From positions 42,197,056 to 42,261,055 of the forward strand of contig CM057006.1 in NCBI GenBank assembly GCA_029891345.1: a DNA stretch of 64,000 bases, written 5' to 3'. A model generated the notes under the pieces. That model had not been told where the DNA came from. It made no database searches and saw only the letters and a list, made by a program, of their open reading frames with translations. Shown here in pieces: positions 1 to 10,285 of this stretch (positions within the stretch are counted from its first letter, which is position 1; each line of letters begins with the position of its first letter). The translations under genes were made by a program, and so were the position numbers. Source of the DNA: Dryococelus australis (lineage: Eukaryota; Arthropoda; Insecta; Phasmatodea; Phasmatidae).

Positions 1-92
1 CTAGCTATGACAACAGTATCTTATGCTATGGTAATTTAGCTCTAAAGCTTCGATAGTCTTGAGATTGCTTACTAACTGGCTCAACAAATTTC

Positions 93-735
93 TTAAATCG
101 GATGCTGAATGCCTAGTAATAACTGTAAAGACAGTAGTTGCCTAACATGTGTGGTCGCAATGAGTTTCGGGTTGTGGTATGTCTTGCACAAGATTCCCCA
201 TGAAACTTCAAAATTATTAGCTATGATTGCCAGGCCTTCTATTATTTTATGTGGTTCGCCTGAAACAGATGACAGTAAATAGTGATGTTTCTTGATGTCA
301 TCTAATAAATTGTTATTGATCACCAAACTCATAAAAGTATCTTGAAAATGTCTAAACTCTGTGACATTTCCACTGAATTTGGGCAATTTGATTGCAGGCA
401 ATTTAATGTTGTCTGTTATAACCTGACTGTACCGAAGGTGAACACTCATTGTTCGCAATATTTGTGGATTCTATATATTTTTTTCAACAATGGCTGTGGA
501 CCATCCTACAATTTCATAATAAGTATTCGAGCGATTCTCTATCATGTTCGTGTTGTTCTGAGTCTTTATCGTACAATTCAAGCTGTTTTTGCACCTCGTC
601 ATATTTTTGAATTAATCGAGGTAAACCCTCTAACCTCACCCTCATTTCACATACACAGGAACCTGCAACATGCTTCTCTACAAATGTTTGCATTCGTTTC
701 AATTTTGCCTTAACCAGACCTCTAGATTTAATCAA
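93..735 (-). mobile_element. BEL/Pao-type retrotransposon gag remnant
   Basis: On the - strand two open segments in different frames read as the N-terminal gag of a BEL/Pao LTR retrotransposon. Segment 735-514 is a charged, helix-forming leader (starts MIKSRGLVKAKLKRMQTF). Segment 458-93 carries the DUF1759-like core: KLPKFSGNVTEFRHFQDTF, then a YLLSSVSGEP stretch and a TTHVRQLLSLQ end. Family gags use this order, so a frameshift between the two has broken one gene. The rest of the element (protease, RT, RNase H, integrase) would lie left of base 1 and is not visible. No LTR was identified between 735 and the minisatellite. Family assignment rests on recalled motif resemblance; the broken frame is seen directly. 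Confidence 0.7.
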
Positions 736-830
736 GAGGAAATTTTTGTTTAGGATCCATGCTGACTGGGAAGGAGAGGAAAAGAAAATAGACTTAGCTC
801 ACTTGCAGCTCCCCGTTGTTTGTGTTCTGC

Positions 831-1568
831 TGCCAATGCTGAGAAGTGCTCAGCAACCGGCACTGCTCCTCTACTGACGACAGCTTCCTTATTGGCTGTC
901 ATCTACTGCCAATGCTGAGGAGTGCTCCGCAACCGGCACTACTCCTCTACTGACGAGAGCTTACTCGTTGGTTGTCATCTGCTGCCAATGCTGAGGAGTG
1001 CTCCGCAACCGGCACTGCTCCTCTACTGACGACAGCTTCCTTGTTGGTTGTCATCTACTGCCAATGCTGAATAGTGCTCCGCATCGGCACTGCTCCTCTA
1101 CTGACGACAGCTTCCTTGTTGGTTGTCATCTACTGCCAATGCTGAGGAGTGCTCCGCAACCGGCACTGCTCCTCTACTGACGACAGCTTCCTTGTTGGTT
1201 GTCATCTACTGCCAATGCTGAAGAGTGCTCCGCAACCGGCACTGCTCCTCTACTGACGACCGCTTCCTTGTTGGTTGTCATCTACTGCCAATGCTGAGGA
1301 GTGCTCCGCAACCGGCACTGCTCCTCTACTGACGACAGCTTCCTTGTTGGTTGTCATCTACTGCCAATGCTGAGGAGTGCTCCGCAGCCGGCACTATTCC
1401 TCTACTGACGAGAGCTTACTCGTTGGTTGTCATCTGCTGCCAATGCTGAGGAGTGCTCCGCAACCGGCACTGCTCCTCTACTGACGACCGCTTCCTTGTT
1501 GGTTGTCATCTACTGCCAATGCCGAGGAGTGCTCCGCAGCCGGCACTGCTCCTCTACTGACGACAAGC
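831..1568. repeat. 76-bp minisatellite, about 9.7 units
   Basis: Units begin TGCCAATGCTGAG at 831, 907, 983, 1059, 1134, 1210, 1286, 1362, 1438 and 1514, a 76-bp period with one 75-bp step. Each carries GTGCTCCGCAACCGGCAC and CCTCTACTGACGA. Variants recur: GAGAGCTTACTCG in the units starting 907 and 1362, and GACCGCTTCC in the units starting 1210 and 1438. 76 is not a multiple of 3, so the short frames across it are chance. There are no unique spacers, so it is not a CRISPR array. Confidence 0.95.
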
Positions 1569-2734
1569 TTCTGTCACTTACCGCACATAATGTATGTAAA
1601 AAAAAAACAACCTGTACATTCGACACGCATCACAGTAATCCGGTACGGAGGACCAGTGTTTTATTCGAAGGGATTTCGCCTGCTAACGAAGCTGATTGTT
1701 AGCATGGGTAACGTGGAGGTTGCCATAGATGCTAGTTCAGTCACTGGATTTCTGCACGTGTTACTATTTTACTACAGTAAATGATACTACATACATATAA
1801 TCACAGTACACATGGTAAAACACGAGTCTGCTGCGTGCCCTACATAGCTTGTGCAGGATAAGTATAATTCAGGATGATTATATCGTTTTACTGTCAGTTA
1901 TACAATAGCATTTACGTTTTATTATCCTTTAAGTTTACTGGCGGTGGTTTAGTAGGATTATTTCGACGGTTTGTTTGTGATAACATTACTACGCCCAGCC
2001 GTTTTTAGCGGAATGATCCTGGTCCGATTACAAAAATGCCACTCTTTGTATTTTGTTTAATTTAGCGATACCGTTCGAATGATTTCAAATACAATTTCTA
2101 CGTTGGGAAATGCTGTTTTTCAGATGTGGTAATTTTTTTTCTAGACGGAAATGAAACGTGTAAACACGCATCAGCGCGTAATTTGTGTGATGGCTTGTTA
2201 TGATGGTTCCGCCCGTAATAGATTCGTTACGGAAGTGGAATTCAATTTCCATGGCGTGCAGCACACAGTATTGAACTGTAAACGCCAAATCTTAGTTTCA
2301 CTGTTCAGTGTGTCGCTCGATTTATGTTTTCAACTCGTGTCCGCATTTGTTTCGGGGGGGAATGTGTTAATGGCAGTCATGTATCGTGGAGCGCGAATCT
2401 GGTAATTGATGGTTCCTGCACGCTAATTGTGATAATTATTAAATGTGACCGCATTTTTCAACCGCTATGTCATTGTTTTCTGCGGTGCACTTTTATCGTG
2501 CTTGGCATATTTCACCGCGGGCTTTTGTCTGGCCCGCGGCTTTTCTGCTGGCAGCACACACTTCGCTGCAAATTACGTCGATAATGTTTATGGCCCATTA
2601 TATTGGCTGTGCAGTTTGTGGTGGGCTGAATGAATTTACGCAGCGTGTAATTGTATCGGGGGCTGGTCACTTGGCTCCCAGTGAATTCGACTTCTGCTCC
2701 GTGGGAGTGATGAACTTACTAAGTTTAATAGGTA
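1569..2734. other. No gene recognised
   Basis: This stretch holds only short overlapping frames on the + strand around 2150-2750 with no recognisable domain. Base composition around 2440-2720 is a little richer in GC than its surroundings, but I see no splice-bounded exon that I can name. Confidence 0.5.
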
Positions 2735-3157
2735 AAGGCTGTTCACGATAAAGTGAGCACTTTATATATGAGCCTTAGAAAAAAGTCACTACCCCTGCAT
2801 GCATATATTTTTAATGCCTGCACCGAGTTACATTCGCCCAGTAAAGTTGGTAAAGATGGATGAAAAGTAGTTCCACATCATAACGTCGAATAAAAAAGTG
2901 CTAGGTAACCATTTGTGATAGCTTGAATAATTTATTTCGCTTCCTATTCTTTTAACGTATCGAAGTGTAAAAATAAGCAGATTTGTAAAATGTTTACTTT
3001 CTCAATAATTTCACAGTTTCATTTGACCGACGCATGAATAAGGTGATGAGGCCCATAGCAATGTTAATTTTGCATAAGACGGAAGAATACACAACGTGTA
3101 TACAAGTAGATCTTAAGCAGGGCTTTACAAAGTTCTCATTTTACCGTGGACAGCGTA
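2735..3157 (+). mobile_element. MITE family 1, long form, copy 1
   Basis: Starts AAGGCTGTTCACGATAAAGT after a TA and ends TTTACCGTGGACAGCG before TA. The termini are inverted relative to each other. The interior has the family landmarks: TTAACGTCGAATAAAAA, GACCGACGCATGAATAA and AGTAGATCTTAAGCAGGGCT. It has no coding capacity. I take this copy as the + orientation reference. TA flanks suggest a Tc1/mariner-type transposase mobilised it in trans (inference). Confidence 0.85.
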
Positions 3158-3461
3158 TATGCATGGTTACCATAGTGGCTGGCTTCTTGTATTCCATTGC
3201 TGAGGTCCCCCGTGGAATGGAAATGTTCTGAAAGTGAAAGTGCAGTTCATATTACACAATAAAAGACTACAAGGAACCCAACTGTATACAGTATGTGTCT
3301 AAATTCCCATTACACATTGTAAGGGCTTGTAGTAGGGACCAAGGCGGTTACGTCTTGCATAGGAACTTACGTGCGGAAACGTACCGTTTTCTCGCGACGA
3401 ACAAAACACCCACCACACCATATGTTGACCTCTCCCACGTCTGCAACACACCGTGCGTTGT

Positions 3462-3853
3462 TTATCTTCTGGGTCCACTGACAAGAAGGGCTCGATGTGG
3501 CGACCAGCGTCGTCTTACACAAACACGGTACCTACCTACCATAGTCTGGTACACACGATCACCAATACCTGGAAGTCCAAGATTCGCCGCAGCCATAACC
3601 TGCGCCAGCAGTTCCTCCTCTGATTCCACAGAGTTATCGTAAATCACGCTCTTCATATGGCCCCCACAGGAAGTAGTCTAGAGGAATCAAGTCGAGTGAA
3701 CGAACAGGCCAAGTCATCGGGCCACCTCGACCTATCCACTGTTGGCCAAAACGACTTCGCTAGACTACTTCGTGTGGGGGCCACATGAAGGGCTTGATTT
3801 ACCAGATCTAGATCTGTGTGTACACATTGTGCCATTGCATGGCTCAAGTCCAA
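3462..3853 (-). pseudogene. Tc1/mariner-superfamily (DDE_3 type) transposase, C-terminal fragment
   Basis: On the - strand one frame across about 3740-3655 gives WIGRGGPMTWPVRSLDLIPL followed by DYFLWG, the last catalytic-region block of DDE_3 transposases. A shift of frame then continues as MKSVIYDNSVESEEELLAQV (from 3656 down to 3462), resembling the usual ...LKSLVYETPV... tail. The two parts cannot be read in one frame, and upstream sequence to 3900 is full of stops, so the N-terminal DNA-binding and first catalytic blocks are lost. An inverted copy of about 31 bp (3655-3685 and 3759-3789) further scrambles it. This is dead transposon debris. Confidence 0.7.
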
Positions 3854-3914
3854 CCTTGGCTCTAAATGTTTAGATGAAGTAGACCACGTTGAACGTTAGT
3901 TGCAAGTTGAGAAA

Positions 3915-4128
3915 TTTGGGCGGCTCTTAACAACGAGGTCTTGAGAGCCGATGGGGAGGAAATGAGGTGAGAATGGAGCAGCGCTGAAATGTAAGTGCGG
4001 GAGAAACGGGAGATCGCCTAAAAAAACCCGTGGACCAGCGAAAATCAGGAAGTGATCCGGCCGGGAATTGAACCCGGTTCGCCTTGGTGGGAGGCGAGCA
4101 GGCTAACCGCTAATACACCGCGGTTCCC
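3915..4128 (-). mobile_element. tRNA-derived SINE (family A)
   Basis: Read on the - strand the head has pol III promoter boxes: an A-box-like GTATTAGCGG and a B-box GGTTCAATTCC, with a GGCGAACC segment between. The body shares the GGGATC/TCTCCCGTTTCTCCCGC and CATCGGCTCTCAAGACCTCG segments with the copies at 33846, 36204 and 56281. Possible target duplication: TTGCAAGTTG near 3900 and TTGAAAGTTG near 4129 (imperfect). It is not a functional tRNA gene: the acceptor stem is absent and the body is long. Confidence 0.8.
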
Positions 4129-4865
4129 TTGAAAGTTGTTGAACCTTCCCCTTAATATCTTTCCAAAGTATTGTCGGGAGGAGGATATAGCGCACGAATA
4201 ACACAATCCTTTTATTTTTTTCTGGTCTCAGGCTACAACCCTGTACCTCACAACAACTCTAATTGTACTGAAATTGTTGAGGAAATGGCGGAGGTGACAA
4301 AAGTTTTCTTTCTAGAAAACGAAAAATATTTTATGGTTTCGTCGAATATTATCAATAAAATATTTATAAAAATGCCTAATCATTTCAGTAATAACGTTCA
4401 CCTACTTTTTAAACATAATTAAAAGTTTTTAAACCTTAAATTGTGTGCAAAACAAATTTTAAAAAGTTATACGAGAATGATGTTTGATTTCAGCGGAAAT
4501 GTTTCTTGATGTCTTAGGAGCACCACAAAGAAATTTCATGGAACTTCTAGCTATTTTGAAATCAAATTTTATTTTAAAATAATTGTCGAACCATTAAAGA
4601 AATTGCATAAAATTTATTTATCTTGTTCTAATGACATCAACAATTTACTTGAACTGTAGCCAAACATGCTAATTGTGCACGATTTAAAAATTCGTTTAGC
4701 AAAATACATGAATTAGAATTTCGCATACCTTGGGGTAGTTAATTTTTATGAATTAATTTTCCTTGTTTTTTTAGTTTATAGTTTCATCAGATTACTATTT
4801 TATGTAATACCACAGAACCGTAAGATACCCTGAAAATATGGAATGTCATTTTTGGGGTGTTGCAG
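4129..4865 (+). other. AT-rich DNA upstream of the mind bomb exon (intron)
   Basis: No coding or repeat family recognised. It ends in a splice acceptor, GGGTGTTGCAG at 4855-4865. By inference it is intron sequence of the gene to which exon 4866-5017 belongs. Confidence 0.55.
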
Positions 4866-5017
4866 GACTCCGAGGGCGACACGCCGCTGCACGACGCCAT
4901 CTCGAAGAAGCGCGACGACATGCTGACGTTGCTGCTCGACCACAACGCCGACATCATGCTGACCAACAACAACGGCTTCAACGCCCTGCACCACGCTGCT
5001 CTCCGCGGCAATCCCAG
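4866..5017 (+). CDS. mib1: Internal exon of mind bomb-type E3 ubiquitin ligase (ankyrin repeats)
   Basis: A 152-bp GC-rich exon between acceptor TTGCAG (ends 4865) and donor CAG|GTCAGT (GT at 5018). It enters in phase 0 and gives 50 codons plus 2 nt: [20 protein letters not shown], then [20 protein letters not shown], then [10 protein letters not shown] and a split codon beginning AG. This is the ankyrin stretch of Mind bomb: one complete repeat (GDTPLHDA...LLLDHNAD) and the start of the next ([14 protein letters not shown]). The SKKRDD and [18 protein letters not shown] strings are characteristic of Mib1 orthologues from fly to vertebrates; there the split codon is serine, which AG allows. 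Mind bomb ubiquitinates Notch ligands (Delta/Serrate) and promotes their endocytosis in the signal-sending cell. No neighbouring exon is visible in the window. Mib1 rather than Mib2 is preferred from the motif, not proven. Confidence 0.93.
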
Positions 5018-5126
5018 GTCAGTGCCTCCAACACCTCTTAACGCGTTGCACCCAAGTTCCTTCTCATTTTCTTCGCCAACTCTAGGTGGAACGGCTTTCA
5101 GTCGAATGGCCGATATTTTTCCAAAC

Positions 5127-5346
5127 AGTTACTCGGTATTTTCGATATATCGATAGTATCGAAATTATCGATAGTACCAAATTTTTTAGATAATACCGAA
5201 AACACCAATAATATTGAAAACTTCGATGATATCGAAACATCGATAATATCGAAACGCCGTTGTTTTTTTTAAGTTACATATCTATCGCTAAGTTGTTTTT
5301 GATATCGATAATTATCGATGCATCAAAACATCGAACATCCCTAGTG
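5127..5346. repeat. ATCGATA-rich repeat block
   Basis: Repeated TATCGATA / ATCGATA palindromes (for example near 5142, 5168, 5240, 5304, 5314) in a TCGAAA-rich context, ending AACATCGAACATCCCTA. The block at 18640-19079 has the same vocabulary and ends CAACATCCCTAAC. Probably two relics of one non-autonomous element (the TAGGGATGTT terminus resembles a hAT-type end). It lies in the intron just after the mind bomb exon. Confidence 0.6.
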
Positions 5347-6075
5347 TTAAGGGTACGTTCCATCGCCGGCCGTCGCAATGCTTATGACTGGATGTGTCCT
5401 CGAGGCGTTTAATGTTGTGTACTAGGCATTACCCTTTAGTGTTTGCTGTCGCCAGATCTGTATGGTCACAGCATTTCATACCTACAGGAACGTCGTGGAT
5501 TTTAGTCCGACGTCTGGAATGGTTCGATGCATTTTTTTTTCTGTTTGAAGCTTAATATGTATCTAGCGTAATAAGTCGCATTCGTGATCGTTCCAGCGCA
5601 TGTTGTGATGGCAAAATAAATTCAATTCTTTCGTCTTATTCGTTTTTTTCGTTTCTAGCTCGGCGGTTACGTCTAGAATATTGGACGCGTTTTTTTTTTT
5701 TTTTCGTGCCCTCTTCTTGTAATTCAAATTTTATGTTTTCACTCTAAGATTGTGTTAGGTTTAGTCTTCTCCAAGCAACCATATTCCACCTTTGTATTCT
5801 ACGCTTTGTCCGCTGAGTAAGTGAAATAAAAATACTTCGGGCACCGCCTGCTAAACTGTCTTACAAAATTATTTCGTCAACTTATGCACATTAACAACAC
5901 TTACTTAACAACTCAATCGTAAACAAGAGAAATGGATATTTCATGGGATGTCTTCGCAAATGTAGACATTGCTTATCTTGTGCCAAATGCCTGGCGCTGC
6001 CTCTATAAATTTCGTGTATTTGTGGACGAATTTTATTTCACAGTAATTAGTGAGGATGTCTCGTGTAGCAATATC
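5347..6075. other. No gene recognised
   Basis: AT-rich with T homopolymers (about 5691-5704). I see no motif, repeat family or exon I can name. Its right edge is the Polinton target duplication. Confidence 0.5.
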
Positions 6076-6081
6076 AACAAG

Positions 6082-6660
6082 AGTAGAATGATTATGCCGA
6101 TTCGAACATAAGGGGATCTGGAATAGGCGCCAGGCCATATTGGATGTAGGTGACCTTGACCTTTGTCCTTGATCCTGTGCCCATGACCTTGGATGACCGT
6201 GTACACAAAAAATTTGAAAAAATCCCAAAAATAAAAATTTCAAAAATTAACAAAAAGGTATTTGGAAAAGTTATAAATAGTTATTTTTAAAAGTGCATTT
6301 TTCAGGTCTCCCGCCACAACCACCCTCGCTAATATTTTTAATTGGTTGTTTAATCAGTCATTTATATGCCTTCATTAATTAGTCTGCAGGCCTCCACCCT
6401 TTCTAGCCTCCTTTGTCTCCATACTACATGCACTGACTATTTATTTTTAGTATCACCCATTAGAGAGCACTGGTAACTCATGTTTTAACCACCAGAAATA
6501 ATTTAGTCTCGGCAAGAGTGCTGTCGACCTGTACCAAATGGTGACGAGGTCATGTAAATTGTCATGTATAATTGTTTTTATTAATTTTGAAATGGAAATA
6601 TTTTTTTAAAAAATAATATTTTGTATAAAGTGGGCTTTTATAAAATGAATTACACACAAC
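6082..6660 (+). repeat. Left terminal inverted repeat of the Polinton
   Basis: Matches the reverse complement of about 15115-15800 throughout. Anchors are ATTATGCCGATTCG, CCATGACCTTGGATGA, ACCACCCTCGC, TCACCCATTAGAG, GAGTGCTGTCGACCTGTACC, GGTGACGAGGTCATGTA and TATAAAGTGGG. The arms have diverged by substitutions and indels, so this is an old insertion. The inner edge is approximate. Confidence 0.9.
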
Positions 6661-6745
6661 ATATTTATTTATGCAAAATTTATTCAGTATAGTACAACAA
6701 GAGTAAACACATATGCAAAGGTACATTAATTGCAGTCTTCTGTGT

Positions 6746-7985
6746 TCACCGCTCGATGTCTGCATCGTCAACCCAGGAAATGTAGCGGGCTGGGAAACCC
6801 CACAACTTGACATACGACCATCCATTACGTCTTTAAGCACCTTCTCGACCAAATGCACATCAGGAAACTTTGTAGGTAGGATCTCCTCTGCATAGAAACC
6901 ACCATGAATTCGAACATTATTCAAAACTTCCAGAAAGTAGGTCCTTGGAGCATGGTTGCGTATACACATCGCACACTAAAGAGTTCGGGGCTCCAATTTG
7001 CTGTAAATCCTTTCTCGAAGATGCCTTTCTGTTTGGAGATGCTTGCCAGGTCTCCACCCTTGGTTTTAGGCTTGCGTGGGTCCCTCCTCTTTGAAAAACC
7101 ATACATGGCTCGAAGCATGGAGTAAAAAAATTCGAGTTTGGAGTGAACCCAGGGCGAGGCAACACTCTCAGAGTGATGGGCTTTCCAGCTGGGACCCATA
7201 GGTGCTCGTCATCCCCGGACATGACATGAAATGATATCCTAGGATGGAACGGCACTATAATGCAAGGGCGGGGGAAACTGGAGTACCTTGAGAAAACCTG
7301 CTGGCAAACGGCATCGTCCAGTACGATTCCCACATGTGGGAATCCAGAAGTGAATCCTCCGGGTATCGAACCCGGATCGCCATGGTGGGAGGTGAGCACC
7401 CCAGCAATTGTGCCACTGCTGCGCCAAAGCATGGAGTGATCGTTGATGGCTTCGGGCTTCATGCGTGTGGTCGAGTGATGGTAGAGTTATATTTGCATAC
7501 GAGTTTTGGGAGTATTTCCAACCATTTATAGTTCCCGTTCGCAATGAAATGCTTCCACATTTTTTTCCTTTCAGAGTCCTGTTGAACCTCTTGAAGATGG
7601 AATATTTGAGATTGCTGTATGTGGAATAATGATGTATGTTATGTTTCTTTATCAGGGCCTCGAACTGTGCATTGTAGAAATCCTTGCCTTGATTAGATTG
7701 TAAATTAGTCGTGATGCTGATGCATCCTCCGCACAATACATCCGACATGCCCTTGGTGACATCACTGGCATTCTTCGATTTGACAGGCCTGGCTCAGGTG
7801 AATTTGCTTTATGCATCGATGATGGTCACCATTTAGTTGAAGCCCTTGTTGACCCAAGCATATGGTATCATCTTAACGAGATCAGCTTGAAATAAGTCGT
7901 TCATCCCACATATCACGACTTTACGATGCCGGTAGTTGCATCTCGCAGATGTGTGCAATTCATTGGCGATTCCCGATCGACTCAT
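6746..7985 (-). pseudogene. Polinton RVE-family integrase (INT) with SH3-like and chromodomain tail
   Basis: The reading starts at an ATG (7985-7983) that overlaps the stop of the upstream gene as ATGA and ends at TGA (6748-6746). Excluding the SINE it is about 307 codons, the normal Polinton length. In order: RSGIANELHTSARCNYR, FQADLVKMIPYAWVNKGF (first catalytic D in QAD), KSKNASDVTKGM, NQGKDFYNAQFEALIKKH, FKRFNRTLKGK, then GNYKWLEILPKLV. After the SINE come the SH3-like GGDLASISKQKGIFEKGF, RTYFLE...GGFYAEEIL, and a chromodomain split over two frames (PDVHLVEKVL; GFPARYISWVDDADIER). The second catalytic Asp is Asn (SNQG), and the Glu before RFNRTL is Lys. In-frame stops occur after KGFN and near SKFT. 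It once cut and joined the TIR ends; this copy cannot. Confidence 0.9.
7125..7430 (-). mobile_element. tRNA-derived SINE inserted in the Polinton integrase
   Basis: Flanked by a perfect 11-bp direct repeat AAGCATGGAGT (7114-7124 and 7431-7441). On the - strand the head carries a B-box GGTTCGATACC and an A-box-like TGGCACAATTG; the downstream body has TCCCCCGCCC-like and GGTTTTCTC segments of SINE family A. The + strand TAAAAAAATT next to 7125 marks the tail junction. The insertion splits the integrase between its catalytic domain and SH3-like domain. It is younger than the Polinton. Confidence 0.88.
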
Positions 7986-9465
7986 TCTGTGTACCCTCCC
8001 TCCTCCAGTTCTTCAATTATTGAAATTGTCTCGGTAGTGTGAGAGTAATTTCCAACCCTTATAAAGCAAGCAATAATTGCAGCCTATCGACCAGCTCATT
8101 TGGATTGTCTCAGAATACATAGTTGCTGTTCTTGTCGGCATCTATGTTCTTCAGACCTTAGCCACTTTTCAGTGCTAGGCCGCTGGAGATTTCAGCGAGA
8201 ATGTCGATTTTTTTTTTTCGTTAACTTCGTCCTTACAGATGTCTCAGGATTGTTATCTTGGTAAAGTGCAAGTGTGAGTTTGAGCAGTGTCTTGTATTCC
8301 AGCAGGTTGGATTCTGTAAACTCTCTGGGCTCCTTGCGAAATAGAAGTTTATTAAGTCTGGGTGTTCCACATGTCTTGTAGTCGCCAACTTGAATGTTCC
8401 CATCTGGTAGAAACTCTATTTCATCACACAAAAGAACCGTATATATTTATGCCTGTATACGCTATATGTTGTATCACTATCGCGAGATGTTTCCAATCAT
8501 AGGTAGCAAGGAACCAGAGAATTGGGTTTGATGACTCTCTCTTCTGTACTTGTGTTGCAAATCTGCTTCCGATCGATTTCCCGATTTGTTTGTGTATAAT
8601 CATGTTTCCGCTTCTTCATAGGCTCAGCAGTATCGCTGATATCGGCCTTCACAACTATGGGTGCTCCATCGCTCTCCCTGAGAACCTCAAGATGACGAGT
8701 AACAGGCATAAAAATTTCTTCATTTAAAAGGGGGTGTGAAATTTGATCTCTCTTGGTGAGTAAATACGTCCAGCGAACAGACTGAATCATCCTATGTAAG
8801 TCACTAGCAATGTCCGACATCGCATTGAATAAAAATAGTTACTATTGCGTTCTTTTGTAGGTTTAGTTATGCATCTCCATCGAAAGATTTTAGATCTTGC
8901 CCAGTCGTTCGCTGCAGGCAACCAATATATCCCTGCTGTGGTTCTGAATATCAGTTTTTGTGGCGAGATGGTAAATTGAGGTAGCGAATGTATGATGTAT
9001 GGAATCTTTCAGCACTTTCAGATTATCTTCATTTTCTGCCCATGCCACATTCAATCTGTCGGCAATTTGCCTTTGAACACTCGTTATGTGCTCATCCATG
9101 GCTACCATATCGCGGTCGATTTCTGACCTCGCATGCTCTGTCTTCGCCCCGAGCATGGACAGATAGTTGCGAAAAAAAATGTGTTTTGTTCGGTCAACAT
9201 ACTGTGCAATTCCGAGATAGTAGCATTACCAGTTTCGAGGACGAAATGTTTAGTAGCAGCATCCTCGAATTGTTCGGGTTCGCCAACATTTCGAATTATT
9301 CTTCTACCAGCATCGCAGGTTCCATCGTTTCTTATTATGTGACAACCTCCATCTCCGTCTTTGTCAAGGCACTGCTTGAGGCGATTTTGCTCGAATTTCG
9401 ATATGCTCTAACACGTTTCCAATGGTTGGCGATGAACTGATCGAATCCTTGTTAGTACCTCCCAT
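7982..9465 (-). pseudogene. Polinton conserved PX-like protein (unknown function)
   Basis: Starts about 9465 (MGGTNKDSISSSPTIGNVLE) and ends at TGA 7984-7982, sharing ATGA with the integrase start. Recognisable blocks in order: the N-terminal MGG region with several stops, a helical charged part at 9156-8890, SDIASDLHRMIQSVRW and LLNEEIFMPVTRHLEVLRES with a KKRKHDYTQ basic stretch (8820-8497), EIEFLPDGNIQVGDYKT plus CGTPRLNKLLFRKEP (8425-8300), and the C-terminal DNPNELVDRLQLLLA...ETISIIEELEEGG. This order, including the GTPxLxxLLF block and the NELVDRL...IIEEL end, is what I recall for a Polinton gene commonly annotated as an uncharacterised protein in insects. It is broken by multiple stops and frameshifts. 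Role in the virion is not established. Confidence 0.75.
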
Positions 9466-9513
9466 TATATAGGGCGAGTTCTTAATGATCGTCAAAAAAA
9501 TTAATATTTTTCT

Positions 9514-10024
9514 TTATAGCACAAAGCACACAGACTCTTGAAATACATGATCTTTGTAAGTATGCCGCACATTCATATTGTCCATGCGAAACAACACCAA
9601 CATATTTGCGTTGTCATGGAGCAGCTGTTTGATTATGTACTAATAAGTCTGACCGAGGTAAATGCAGTCCACCATCGCATGGCATCCCATACTAAAGTAC
9701 TCATGGATGCACTTTTGCTTCTCACAGACAATGTCATTAAAGACAGATGTTGAGTTTGCAAGAGCTTCACGTGGTAGCAGGACTGTTTCATCATTGTTGC
9801 AAGGGAAATATCCGACACCATCCACAGCTTGCAGTACTCGTGGCACTCGTTGGTATTTAGGTTGCTGGAATATTAGTACACGTTCTCAAACATAAGGCCA
9901 TTCTCTTCTTCCAGCAGGCTCAGTAGGACGCATGTTTTCCCGCAACTTGATTATCCCACAATTATACAGTTCATGGTATTCGGAAATATGCTCCCGTGAC
10001 GTGATTCGTGGAAGGTAACTTCAT
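9514..10024 (-). pseudogene. Polinton FtsK/HerA-type genome-packaging ATPase
   Basis: Reads from MKLPSTNHVTG (ATG at 10024). The Walker A region follows as CIIVG, a stop, then SSCGKTCVLLSLLEEENGL; the stop replaces a residue of the P-loop. Next come LMFENVY, RVLQAVDGVGYF, the Walker B block STSVFNDIVCEKQ (the first acidic position is Asn in VFND), a YFSMGCHAMVDCIYLGQTY stretch and then DNANMLVLFRMDNMNVRH. The gene stops at 9514, about 40 residues short of the usual C-terminus. Family members pump DNA into preformed capsids. The start codon lies next to the central repeat region that separates leftward from rightward genes. Confidence 0.88.
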
Positions 10025-10084
10025 CTTAAGAAGTAATGGGTATGGGTAGAGTAACATCTTGCTTGATGATATGTATGTTACCAC

Positions 10085-10285
10085 TACTATCTTGTTATGC
10101 ATGCAGTGCTAACTGTGGGGTTAACTGCAGTGTCGATTGCAGTCCATGCAGTCTCAATTGTGGTGCCTTTGGTGCTAACTGCAGTGCATGTGGTGTTAAC
10201 TGCAGTACATGCAGTGCACTGCTAAATGCGGTGTGTACGATGCTAACTGTGGTGCTAACTGTGGTGCTTATTGCAGTCATAGAGA
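10085..10285. repeat. Degenerate GCTAACTG(C/T)(A/G)GTG short tandem repeat in the divergent centre
   Basis: About 200 bp of imperfect 9-12-nt units such as GTTAACTGCAGTGCATG and GGTGCTAACTGTGG. It produces a cysteine- and asparagine-rich frame on + (CSANCGVNCS...), which is a by-product of the repeat. It sits between the leftward genes (ATPase start 10024) and rightward genes (PLA2-like start 10568), where a bidirectional promoter would be expected. A role in promotion or replication is inference only. Confidence 0.7.

Noticed and set aside
831-1568. CRISPR-like array
   Set aside because: Contiguous units with no unique spacers, in eukaryotic DNA.
6917-7462. 181-codon - strand frame
   Set aside because: Mixture of integrase pieces in a wrong frame and the inserted SINE.
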